Shown here one piece after another: positions 47,666-58,330 of a DNA stretch of 64,000 nt. The stretch is taken from contig JBCFYV010000001.1 of the NCBI GenBank assembly GCA_039000515.1, positions 55,228,372 to 55,292,371 of the forward strand, written 5' to 3'. The position numbers were made by a program, and so were the translations under genes. Within the stretch, counting starts at the first letter, position 1, and every line of letters begins with the position of its first letter. The notes under the pieces are model-generated. The model was not told the DNA's origin, did no database searches, and saw only the letters and a program-made list of their open reading frames with translations. Source of the stretch: Timema cristinae. Lineage: Eukaryota > Arthropoda > Insecta > Phasmatodea > Timematidae.

Positions 47666-48490
47666 AAAGTCGAAAATGTTTTCTGCAAAAAAATGTACTT
47701 TCTAAAAGGCCTTTTTATGAACATTTTGCGCACATTTATCTTGAACAAAGTGCAAAACCATCCCAGTATTCGATACCTGTATCAATCCTAAGCCATCCAA
47801 GGGCAGACCAAAAGTAAAACGTTTTCGTTTTTTTATTTTTTTATCTTTATCAGGTTTGTATCAATCAGTTCTTGGTAGAGGCCGGAGGCTCGTTTCATGT
47901 CGGTATTAAGATCCAAACAAGAGCCATTTCCGACTGCGTTTAGTTTGTTTTTTTATTATGCTCACCGAATACGTTCATAACCCAACCTCTCCCTCTCCCC
48001 CCTAAAAAAAAGCGGGTTTTAAACCTTCCCGATCAAATCACGGGGCAAGTTCAGCAGTGGAATGAAAGATTGTGGTTGTAAATAACGTCTGGTGCGGTTA
48101 CAAAGAAGGAGTTTTATATAGTTCGTGGTGATCTGTATCAAAATATATAGTAGGTCATGTGAAATGATCCTTGAAACTAGAAATAGATTCTACTCATTTC
48201 ATTTTGAATCCGTGTTTTGTTTAAAAGCAGAGAGAGAGAGAATACTCAAAGAGTTTCAGTAAAAGTAGGTTTATTCATTGGTTGTATGTGGAAGACCTTG
48301 AATATCTTTAACAGAAGCTCACGCTAAGAAATGAATTAAGTTACTAATTAAGTAGTAGCAGTAACAGCAGTAACAGTAGCAGCAGCTGTTGTATACATGC
48401 AAATAATCCAGCGGAAAATACTGGTTTACAAAGCTCAATGTCCGTGTGTCTGGAAAAACACGCCAGCATTTGAGGACACTTGTCCTAATA
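47666..48490. other. Unassigned
   Basis: No recognisable gene or repeat, apart from short AG- and CAG-like runs near 48230 and 48358-48385. Confidence 0.4.
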
Positions 48491-48492
48491 AA

Positions 48493-49762
48493 GGCCCGGT
48501 GCCCACGAACGACGTGCGTAATCTTTGCAGTCGCGTACTGTGACGCTGCGTCACCACTAAAAGCAGTTCACACAAGCAACCTACGTCTGATGACACTAAG
48601 TCGACGCCACGTCATAGCACCCGGAGCAGTTCACACAAGCGACTTACGTCTATTTGGACGCAACTCTCGGTCTCAGTCGGTTTGAAGCCATGGCGGTGAT
48701 AAGTACACTCTGGGCGCGGAAAAACAAAGGCAAACTTATCTTTGTTGTACACAACTCTAATACCCTGACATTAACTTATAGGTGATCTTAATGATATCTG
48801 TAACAATTATGTAGAGGCATTTTGACTAACATTGGGTCTCTACTCATTATTTTATAAGTTAACAGTGATTGTGACATCTTTCAAGTATTTTATAAATTAA
48901 TATTGTGAAAATAAATGGTAGGTAGTAATGTACCTAGTTTTAATGCTCTTTACTATATTTTCCGAATAAAACGGGTAATACATATGACATATGGTCCCAG
49001 TTAGTCCTTATAAACGAAGTTACACTGTATATAATTAATGTTTTTTCCCAATTCATAAACATTATTAGAAAAAAAAATTGAGATAGAACTCGCTAAGCTG
49101 CTTTAGCATTATGACTTCCATTTCATCAGTATTTGAATATAGCGTCTTGCTTATCTCCATTCATGCTGCTTGTTTTTTTATTCCTGTCAAGGTATTCTTC
49201 TAGCGATGACTCCTAAATGACAGCTCTATCCCGCACCTCATTTATAAAAAGTTATGTGTCTATTTCGTCCTCCATTTTGACTGTACACTGATTACCGTCA
49301 CAATGACGCGCAGTCGTGTGCACGTCTCTATGTCTTCACAGGTATTGAAAGAACGCTGAACGGTAGCGTCACCGCCGCGTTTTGCGGAAACCCGCGTCAC
49401 TAGTTTAGACGCAACAATGACGCCAACCCGACGCCAGACTTCGCGTCCCGTGTGAACTCCATCATTCGAATCAAAGTAATGCTACCCGCCTCGGTGGCGT
49501 AGTTGGCTAACGCGCTTGTCATGTTGAGCTCGACTGCTGAGGACGGGGAGATCGAGGTTCGAATCTCGGTCGGGTGAACTGGGGTGGTTTTTTCCTAAAT
49601 TGTTTTCCACTCTCCCTCCACGCAAATGCGGGTTCACTTCCTCTAATTCAACCTTCCCAATTCCCAATCCATTAGCGTAGTTAGTACTTAAAGCGTATAA
49701 CCCGAACAGGTAGTAAGACTCGGTGCTAAATTTATTATTATTAATTATTATTATTATTATTA

Positions 49763-49839
<77 letters not shown>

Positions 49840-50066
49840 GCACCACGTCTTACTATCCGTTCGGGTTATACGCACCTACGCTAATGTGTAATGGTAGGGT
49901 GATTGTGAGATGAAATGAAGGACCTACAGTTTAACGTGGAATCCGAACCACGGTGGAGGCCTGGCATTCCCTATTATTATTATTATTAATAAAGTAATGC
50001 TGAGACGCAGCGTCACATGACGCGACTGTAAAGAGGACGCACGTCGCTCGTGGGCATCAGATCCAA
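48493..50066. mobile_element. Long-TIR non-autonomous DNA transposon
   Basis: The left end (GGTGCCCACGAACGACGTGCG to TGACGCTGCGTCA, 48493-48554) and right end (GACGCAGCGTCA to ACGTCGCTCGTGGGCAT, 50003-50066) are inverted copies over about 60 bp. Further inward, left GCAGTTCACACAAGCGAC words match right GTGTGAACTCC in inverse order, so the inverted repeats extend to roughly 200 bp imperfectly. The interior has no transposase. A SINE composite is inserted at 49484. The superfamily is undecided and the target duplication is not resolved. Confidence 0.75.
49484..49990. repeat. Composite insertion: SINE A (+), (TTA)n, truncated SINE B (-)
   Basis: A complete family A copy (49484 to about 49732) is followed by a long (TTA)n tract (49733-49838), a reverse B copy truncated after GGCCTGGCATTCCC (49969), and more TTA repeats. 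The whole 507-bp unit is flanked by one perfect 11-bp duplication, AAAGTAATGCT at 49473-49483 and 49991-50001. The outer duplication belongs to host sequence of the surrounding DNA transposon. Confidence 0.88.
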
Positions 50067-51927
50067 GGACTTTGTTGAGCGAGTTTTTAACTTTGCAAGT
50101 GCTGCCCTCTGTTCAAAATATGTTCCAAACTCCATCTGAGGTTGACAAAAGATGGGGAGATATGGTTACATTGATTGTATGAAACATTGCCATTAATGGT
50201 TCATAGCTGTACTTGCCAGATATCAAAGAGATTTGATTTGCAAAAACGTCAAACAATGCCACTCCTCACTAAATAGGTAACTGTTTTGGAAAAAATAAAA
50301 ATTAATGTCATCTTGTGTGTGTGTGTATGTATATATATATATATATATATAAGTTATTCATGATTCAAATGAATGATAAACTATAAACGTAGATATGATT
50401 ACTAATGTGACCACATTAGATAGTACTCCTAAATTTAATTCACTACCTATAAAATAATAATATCTTCATTATGATAATTTAATTGATTAAAATACTTGAG
50501 AGTTAATTTCAAAAGATTTAAAATGTAGGCTAAATACATAAGATAAATTTAACTCACTACTTTTAAAATAATCATATCTTATTTAGGTTAATTAAATTGA
50601 TTAAAATATTTACGATTTAATTTTAAAGGTTTTAAAATGTATATAAACTAGAGAGTTATGTTGACAATTTCATTTTTGAATCAAATTATTGATCTAGGTC
50701 AATGTTAACGCGATACAACCGTAAATAACTTGGCCAGACGATGTAACGTTAGATAAAATGTCACACGTGTGATCCGTGTACGCATGTGTGAATTTTACAA
50801 ATAAACTGTATATGTAACCCACATTTTAAAGCAAACTTCTAATCTAACTGAAAATTTAACTATTATTTAATTTTAAACATTTTTTTTTTATCATTCAACT
50901 ACAAAAATAAAATAATTAGGTCATCCCATTTTTTTTTACATGAACAATAAAACTGTTATAAAGTTGTTGTTTAAAAAAAATCAGTAAAAAGAGCATCCAA
51001 CATCAGAATAGAGGTCAGAGGTGAAGTTGAAATTGTTCCGGGGTGGAAAGTGCGCCAACCGGAAAATTGCATTCCCGTGTAGCAAACAGCGACTTTGTAT
51101 GGTTTCATGGGTCTGACCACGAGGGGGAAGGGAATGGGATACTTGGCTAAAGTTGCTTTGGAGGGAAAGGGCGAAGAAAAAAAATGAAAAGATGTCGGCT
51201 AGAATTTTGAAAAACTTGCTACAAGATTTTCATAGCAGATCAAATAATTTGACATTTTTCAATGGACCTATGGTCTAAGACGTAACTCTTTCAATATATT
51301 GAATGTAGATGATCGGAAATTGAGGTATGTATTTCCATATTTAAAATAGTTTATGTTATGACACCAATAAATACTCTCTAAGAGACATTAAATACTTAAA
51401 TAATTTGTAAAACATACTATATATGGATTGGTATTATAGCGATAGCACCTCCGATCAATTTATGAAAGGCTCACTTCCAAAAAAATTAAAAACTTCTTTT
51501 AGGCTTACTGGATCTCATCAAAACATTGTGTCATTCTTACCCTTAAAATCCTTAAATATAATTTTTGTTTTAGCCAGGGAATTCTCGTTCTGTGAGCTAA
51601 TTAATTTGTTTCAAACTAATATATCTCTAATTAAAAAGCGACATTTCAAGCGAACACCTAGAATTACAATAATTATATTTTGTAAACCTAAAGCTTGCAT
51701 ATAATTAAAATATAGAACTGCCTTAGGCTACTGTATCAAATAGAACGTGATGCTATGGGAGCAATTAAAAAAAAAAATCAGATTTACTCTGCTAATCATC
51801 GTAGTGAAATAGGTAGAGTTCTTTCGATTCTAAGAGATCGTTGTTGTATCTGGGACTGTAGTTTCTGATCCAGGATATCTAGGTTTAGTTCCAAACAGCT
51901 TCATAAAGTTAATCTTTATCTCACTAT
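50067..51927. other. AT-rich stretch, mostly unassigned
   Basis: A GT/TA tract lies at 50313-50350. Two similar AT-rich segments near 50430-50530 and 50548-50645 (both with AAATTTAA..CTAC and AATAAT(A/C)ATATCTT words) look like a diverged local duplication. The 93-codon frame at 51423-51704 has no recognisable motif. Confidence 0.4.
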
Positions 51928-51935
51928 AACACCAC

Positions 51936-52245
51936 GGTGACCTGGTGGTCTAGGGGTAAGGTGTCGGACTTCTATGCTGGCGGCCAGGGTTCAATCCTCG
52001 GCCCTGGCAAAGATTTATCTGATTGCCAAACGCTTCCTTCACCTTTGACAAGACATCTTGTGAATGTGGGGAATGCCAGGCCGCCACCATGGTTCGGATT
52101 CCACGTTAAACTGTAGGTCCTTCATTTCATCTCACAATCACCCTACCATTACACATTAGCGTAAGTGCGTATATCCCGAACGGGTAGTAAGACGTGGTGC
52201 TAATAATAATAATAATTATTATTATTATTATTATAATTATAATAA
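51936..52245 (+). repeat. SINE family B, full length
   Basis: Head GGTGACCTGGTGGTCTAGGG, B box GGGTTCAATCCTCGG, B body, 3' module and a long (TAA/TTA) tail. AACACCAC at 51928-51935 and 52246-52253 is a perfect duplication. This is a near-consensus copy. Confidence 0.94.
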
Positions 52246-52253
52246 AACACCAC

Positions 52254-52675
52254 AAATATGAATACATAGATTTATTTATTATTACATTTCCATAGGATAT
52301 TCATTTGTTATCTACTTCATACAAATCCGTGTTTCTCAATCTTTTCAAGATCTCCCCCCCTCCCCCTCACTGAAGCCAATCATCCCTCCCCTACTCTTTC
52401 CACCACACAAAGGGAAATTTATAAAAAAGCACACATTTTTAGCACTTTACCTAATCGATTTAGTGTTAATACAATAACTAACAAATATACTTGCATTATT
52501 ATTAAAAATAATATGTTTTAAGGAGTCTGAATAGTGATATCTAACATTCATTCATTGGTCGGCCTGTTTTTTCGGCCATCAGCTTTCGAATTTCAGGATT
52601 ACTGGAGGATAATTTCAATCGTAGGTTTGGTTCTACTGCACTTATATTTCTTTATCTATTATTGACTTTTCTTAC
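52254..52675. other. Unassigned
   Basis: No gene or repeat family was recognised. Confidence 0.4.
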
Positions 52676-52915
52676 TCTTAGCTCAGTCGGTAGCGTGTAT
52701 ATCTACTGAGCTGAGGCTCCCGGGTTTGATTCCTGACATGGATGGAAAATTTATAATTGCTGAAATGTGGGTTCCCTCTTACTCAGCGATTAATTAGCGG
52801 CTGGGGGCAAGATGTTGTTTCTGTTCTAGATTTAAGTTAGTTTATAAGTCGTGCACTGATGTAATCAGTCGGTTCTGAAAGTGAACGTTAAATATTTCGA
52901 ATAAATTACAAATAT
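52676..52915 (+). repeat. SINE family D
   Basis: tRNA-like head TTAGCTCAGTCGGTAGCGTG with B box GGGTTTGATTCC, a unique body and a 3' end TTCTGAAAGTGAACGTTAAAT then TTCGAATAAAT, shared with the copy at 43632. It lacks the acceptor-stem pairing and 3' context of a working tRNA gene. Confidence 0.75.
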
Positions 52916-53190
52916 AAAATAATATTTAGTTAGCAAAAGCTGAGGACGTTGTCTGGCACAGATAAGTGCTGGATAATAGTATCAATTACTTTAGTGACCT
53001 TTTTGAAACATCGGTATAAACAGAGGGATCATGGCACCAAAATCAAACAACGGTATTGAATGAAATTTCATCTTTAATGTCGAACCACGAGGCAATTCAA
53101 TAAGAGTCTTCAATAGAGGTTTCAGGGACCCGTTGTTGGGAACATACGCACTTAAGGGTTCATCCTAAACTTATTATTCTTTAAATATAC

Positions 53191-53192
<2 letters not shown>

Positions 53193-53248
<56 letters not shown>

Positions 53249-53512
53249 GCACCGCGTCTTACTACCCGTTCGGGTTATACGCACTTACGCTAATGTGTAA
53301 TGGTAGGGTGATTGTGAGATGAAATGAAGGACCTACAGTTTAACGTGGAATCCGAACCACGGTGGTGGCCTGGCATTCCACACAGTCACAAGATGTCTTG
53401 TCAGAGGTGAAGGAAGGGTTTGGAAATCAGATAAATCTGTGCCGTGACCGAGGATTGAACCCCGGCCGCCAGCACAGAAGTCTGACACCTTACCCCTAGA
53501 CCACCAGGTCAC
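53193..53512 (-). repeat. SINE family B, full length, reverse
   Basis: Long (TTA)n tail (53193-53248), 3' module, B body, B box and head ending ACCACCAGGTCAC. A perfect 14-bp duplication CTTTAAATATACTT flanks it (53179-53192 and 53513-53526). Confidence 0.96.
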
Positions 53513-53594
53513 CTTTAAATATACTTACTGAGCGTCAAAGTAATAATTCAAATACTGTTGTCATGTCTTTACTATTAACGACTCCTTTCAACTA

Positions 53595-53829
53595 CAGTAG
53601 CCCCATGGCTTCTTTGGTGCTGACTGACAGCTCACAGCTGAGTTCTAACAGTCAACATTTAGTTATATACCTAAATTTTGACCCTCAGAAGTGACTGATG
53701 CTAAACACATGTTTTTGCAGATCATATGGTTCGGCGTAGGGATACATAATTTGGTCTGGTAACTTTTAAAAGCCGTTAGAAGTCAGCTATGAGCTGTCAG
53801 TCAGCACCAAAGAGGCCATGGGGCTACTG
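53595..53829 (-). mobile_element. 235-bp TA-flanked palindromic MITE, copy 2
   Basis: The ends CAGTAGCCCCATGGC and GCCATGGGGCTACTG are inverted for about 48 bp, with TA at 53593-53594 and 53830-53831. Internal asymmetry shows it is reversed relative to the copy at 19088 and of identical length. Its internal hairpin is less perfect. Confidence 0.92.
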
Positions 53830-53831
53830 TA

Positions 53832-55050
53832 GATTCCTTAGAGCCTAGAATTAAAACAGTTAAGATATTAATAACTTAAATAAATAAATTCCAATCCACA
53901 GAAATACATTTTGAGTCTTTCCGAGATTTGAGCCCAAAACTATAAAACGTAGACGAAAGTGTGAAAAAGATAAACTTGAAAATTTTAAGAATAAAAGAGC
54001 GTGAATTACCCTGTGTATGGATGTTTTTGAAGAGGAGGGAGTTTGCAAGGATAGGGAGGTATGGAGAAATTAGTAAGGATGGATTAAGTACAGAGTTTTT
54101 TTTTTTTAGCTATATTACAGTTTCTTGCCTACCTAGTAAGGAACGTAATGATTAGGTATGCAGTATAAAACCAATAGGCTGTATTTATAATGAGATACCT
54201 AAGATGTTTACGAATTAATTTGGATTGGTAAAAATTACTAGCTAAGGCTGGATTTTTTAGTCCTCACAGTAAAAAAAAATAAATAATAACTGAAAGATTT
54301 ATCTTGTAGAAATGTAACTTATAGTTAATATTATTTACGCGGTGATATCAACAGTTCTTGAATATATTTTAATAGTGTCAATAATTTAATGACAGCCTTT
54401 TCTCTTTCCTTAAATGTTTTTTATCAAATTATATTAGGCTCAAAACAATATTAAAGAACATTAAGTTTCTAATGGAGCAATATTTTATTTTATTTGCCAA
54501 AACATTTTTGTATATAACTGCAAAACTATTTAACTTTTCTCGCGTCCCCTTTTATCCTAACTTAAGCTAACTTATCTAATATAGTTTAAATTTTTCCTTT
54601 TTTTTTTTGCGAAAGTTTATCAAATCAAACTAATGATGATGATGTCTACCTTAGTTAAAACTCAAAATATATAATTAGGTATACTTTAATATAAAATTAT
54701 TTTGAAACTTGTGTATTTTTCTTAAATTCTAAGTGAGACTCAGATGAGATATAAATATTAATTTAATGTGATATAGCTTGTCTTAAAAATACTTGTGCTG
54801 AAAAACAAAGAAAACACATGATTAAACTGAAATAAATTCAAACATTGATTTAAACATCTACAGTTATATTCGTTGAATATATATATATATATATAAAACA
54901 AAATCGCCCACGAAAAATTAGTGCTACAAAATTCGATTATCATACAAATTATAATTACCATTAATCTATGATATAAAGAGTCGTAGGCTATAAAAACATT
55001 ACTAAGTTATTAATTTTATATTTATTGGCTGTTACTTATTATTTATGGTT
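53832..55050. other. AT-rich stretch, nothing assigned
   Basis: A TA tract lies at 54878-54895. The small open frames have no recognisable motif. Confidence 0.45.
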
Positions 55051-55345
55051 GGAACTGTATCTTACTACCTGTCCAGGCTATCGCCTTGAAATAAATATAT
55101 ATCACACCATGTCCTACCGCTCGTTCATCCTATACTCCTATATACTAATTAAACGAATGGATTAGGGATTAAAAGGTTGATTTTAGGAGGAAGTGTACCC
55201 GCATTCGCTTGGGGAGAAAGTGGTAAACCATTTAGGAAAGACCACCCTCAGTACATCCTACTGAGATCGAACTACGATCTCCCCGTAATCGGCAGTCTTG
55301 TCTATTACGAGAGTAGCGCCTTAAAACATGCGGCCACCGAAGCCT
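55050..55345 (-). repeat. SINE family C, reverse, with a partial second tail
   Basis: A scrap of reverse 3' module (55050-55090) is followed by a second, fuller copy (55099-55345) with body, B-box region GAACTACGATCTCC and head ending CATGCGGCCACCGAAGC. Confidence 0.8.
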
Positions 55346-56530
55346 AGTTACTTTTTAATACTTCTTTGAATCGTTTTAAAAGTAACAATAAAATAAAAAG
55401 TTAGTCACGTTTGATTGGTTTATGAAGTTTTCACGGCTGCTTAAACGATTTATTTTTTGTTTATTTCTCTCGCGCCAAAGGAAGGTGGTTCTCGGAATTA
55501 TTTGTCGGCAAATAATTAACTCTTCTTTGGAAAAGGGTTTGCTTGTAAATTAATTAGCGAGGGATAACACGCCTAACCCAGCTTTCTATCGATACCAATG
55601 TAATTGGAGGCAGAGAATATTGGAAGCTTATTGCTTTCGTCAAATGATTATATGAACCTTTGTTTTATGAGTTCAAAAACTAATAATTATCATAATTTTA
55701 ATAAATTTAAGATCTAGAGCTTATACTCATATTTATTTTTGTTATTGTTATTATTATTATGCTTAATTCTTATTTCTTTCTGAGGATAAAACATTTTATT
55801 AAGTTTTGTTATGCAGCTGCACTTTTGCGGGAAAAACATATCTTGGAGAAAATGCTCATAAGCCCTGCCGGAATTCAAATCCTGACCTTCCCATTAATGA
55901 CAAAATAGACTACACAACTTTTAAATTTAGTTCACATACCTACCGGTACTGGTCTGTGTTGAAAGATATATTTTAACAGGGGTCAAACTTGAGCCAGAAC
56001 CGATAAACTAAATTAACGGTTATTTTTAAGGAACCATATGAGGAACCCTATAAATAAATGTCTTTGTAACCAGAACCGGAATTTGTATGGATGTAGATTT
56101 TTAAAATTCATAAAGGTTATTATTGGTTTTTAAAGTTATACATTATTATAATTACTTTTTTTATAATTTCATTTTAATGCCCTTCTTTCTTTACTCAATT
56201 TTATTTTGAATCTATATTTTTACTTTTCTCAGGATTTTTTTCAATTTCTGATTGGATTTAAAGGAACCAGAACCATAACCTGAATAATAACTGAAAAGAT
56301 CAGTAACTTTTAATTTTCTCTAAGCGGGAACAGAACCAGAACTTTAAAATTTCCTTGGAGAACTGAAATAGACACAGGAACCGATAAAATTTGAGTTCAA
56401 CGCCTTGATATTTAATAAAATATAATTTATATATTTAATTAGTATTTAATTTGGTTTGGTGGAAATAAAAAAGCACATTGACGTGGCTATTTCAATGTTT
56501 ATTACTAGATTCAAAATTATTTTCATTGCA
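55346..56530. other. AT-rich stretch, nothing assigned
   Basis: Repeated words of the type GAACCAGAACC and GAACCGATAAA recur at 55990-56400, suggesting a decayed internally repetitive segment. No coding signal. Confidence 0.35.
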
Positions 56531-56531
56531 A

Positions 56532-56725
56532 AAGGCCCTCACTGGTGGACAGGTGGATAAACTATTAAATTTTGTCTCTTGGGTTTTACCGTTAACTGGA
56601 AGGACAAAGTTTAGATCTCAGACTGGTATAATGAGTGTTTCTTTTTACTAGCTTAAATAATTTTCCTCTCTCCATCAATGCAAATTCAGATACACTTCCT
56701 CAAAATTTTAGCTTCACACCACTAT
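56532..56725 (+). repeat. SINE family C fragment, diverged
   Basis: Head words GGCCCTCACTGGTGG, a B-box region AGTTTAGATCTCAG and a C-like body (CTCTCTCCATCAATGC). The 3' module is lost. Confidence 0.5.
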
Positions 56726-57059
56726 CGAAAATATCCCTTTCATTCAGATTTCTCGCAATAAGGGATGTAAAAATATCACCAGGTTTTTTTTTTAAATTAA
56801 AGAATAATTAGGAAACAATATATTTAAATAATTAACAACATGTGGGAATATGATATCGTATGGTGTGGAACCAGAAATGTCTTACTAAGTGAGATTCGCA
56901 TTAAATTATAGTTATTTAAGCTTAATAAATAATTGAAAGAAAAAATGTTATGTTATTTGGTTTGATTTGATTATAGCTCTAAGGAGTGGATCCCTATTGA
57001 AAAATAAATCAACACTTCATAAGAAAACGTATGTTTACAATTATACAATTATTTTTTTT

Positions 57060-57292
57060 GCATTGATTATTACTATCCGTTCGAGTTGTATGTATATTCA
57101 CTAATTATGATAATTATTTTAGGGATTAGGGAGATTATAGCTAGGTAAATTGTACCTGATTTTCGTGGAAAATTATTTTGGAAAAATCACCCTCATTACA
57201 TCCGACCGAGATTTGAACCTCGATCTCCCTGTCATTGGCAGTCTAGTCTACGTTGAAAGTAGCGCTTTAGACCACGCGGCCACCAACCAGGT
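57060..57292 (-). repeat. SINE family C, reverse
   Basis: Partial 3' module (TTACTATCCGTTCGAGTTG), body, B box GATTTGAACCTCGATCTCC, and head CAGTCTAGTCTACG to CACGCGGCCACC. The head is well preserved. Confidence 0.85.
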
Positions 57293-57504
57293 TACAAAAA
57301 TTACTGATGGTAAGACTATTATTAGAATATGATAAATGAAAAAAGAAACAATACTTTTGTGAGTTTCCTATTTCTTGTAATAATATAATTAGGATGGGTG
57401 TTTTAGGCTAGCAAGGTTTTTATAATAACAACAGTAAGCGTAAGCCCTTTCCTATATCAATAGCATTTACATGTTTCATGTTTAGTGTATTCCTACATAT
57501 ATTT

Positions 57505-58330
57505 GTATTAGGTGTTCTGTCTTACGACAGGTAAATTCCTTTTATCAGAGAATTTAGACCTTCAATGAGCCCTGTCCTCTGCCTCCTCCTTCGGGCTCAT
57601 AGAATTTTCTTCTTTCCTTCAAGTAATTTAGTATTTTAATCCCCCTTCCTAAGCTCCTCTTTTCTTCAACCTTAACTTCTATGATGTCATGCAGAAGAAA
57701 GTTCTTCCTAAGAAAATGTCCGATCCTGTTTGCTTTGCGCTGAAGAATCGCATACAAAATTGTTCTCTTCGCACCCACTTTTCATAGGACTTCATCATTT
57801 GTCACCATGTCTGCCCACTTGATCTTCTCAAGTCCTCTCCAGCACCACATTTTAAAGCATCCAAGTATTTCTTTTCCAGTTTCTTGAGAGTCCAAGTTTC
57901 TGCTCCATACAGCGCGATGCTCCAAATGTAGCATTTCATCAATTTCTTCCAAACTCATCTTGTTTGTCAGCAGTAACCTTTTTTTTGACAGCTTCTTGGC
58001 CATGCGACCCTAATTTCCTTGCTCCTATAGGCATCCTTTGTCAGCAGACTTCCCAGGTACTTGAACTTATTACATTTTCCAACTCCTGTTTCAAATTTTG
58101 ATTTTCAGCGGGTCTTCATTTTTGAAATCACCATCACTTCTGACTTCTCAATGTTGATCTCCATGCCACATCTTCTCCATATCTTCACTAACCGGTTAGT
58201 CATTTACTGAAACTCTTTTTCTTCTTCTGCATCTTCTGCATCATCTTCATATTTTGTTGTGTTTATGACGCGTCCTCCTATCCTGAAATTGACACGTCCC
58301 TCTAAGTCTTCATAAAAACTTATAATATTA
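57505..58330 (-). pseudogene. Non-LTR retrotransposon reverse transcriptase, C-terminal half, broken
   Basis: Read on -, in order: a GGRVINTTKYEDDAE segment holding the RT catalytic box (YADD expected, YEDD here, about 58240-58251); GMEINIEKSEVMV; NKFKYLGSLLTKDA; KRLLLTNKMS; LYGAETWTL; FKMWCWRGLEKIKWADMVTNDEVL-type residues; then ILYAILQRKANRIGHFLRKN and an Arg/Gly-rich end near 57554. This is the order seen in a widespread arthropod LINE RT. Several frameshifts, a TGA at 57782-57784 and other stops break it. The 3' UTR continues to about 57505 and matches the copy at 47331. Confidence 0.88.
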
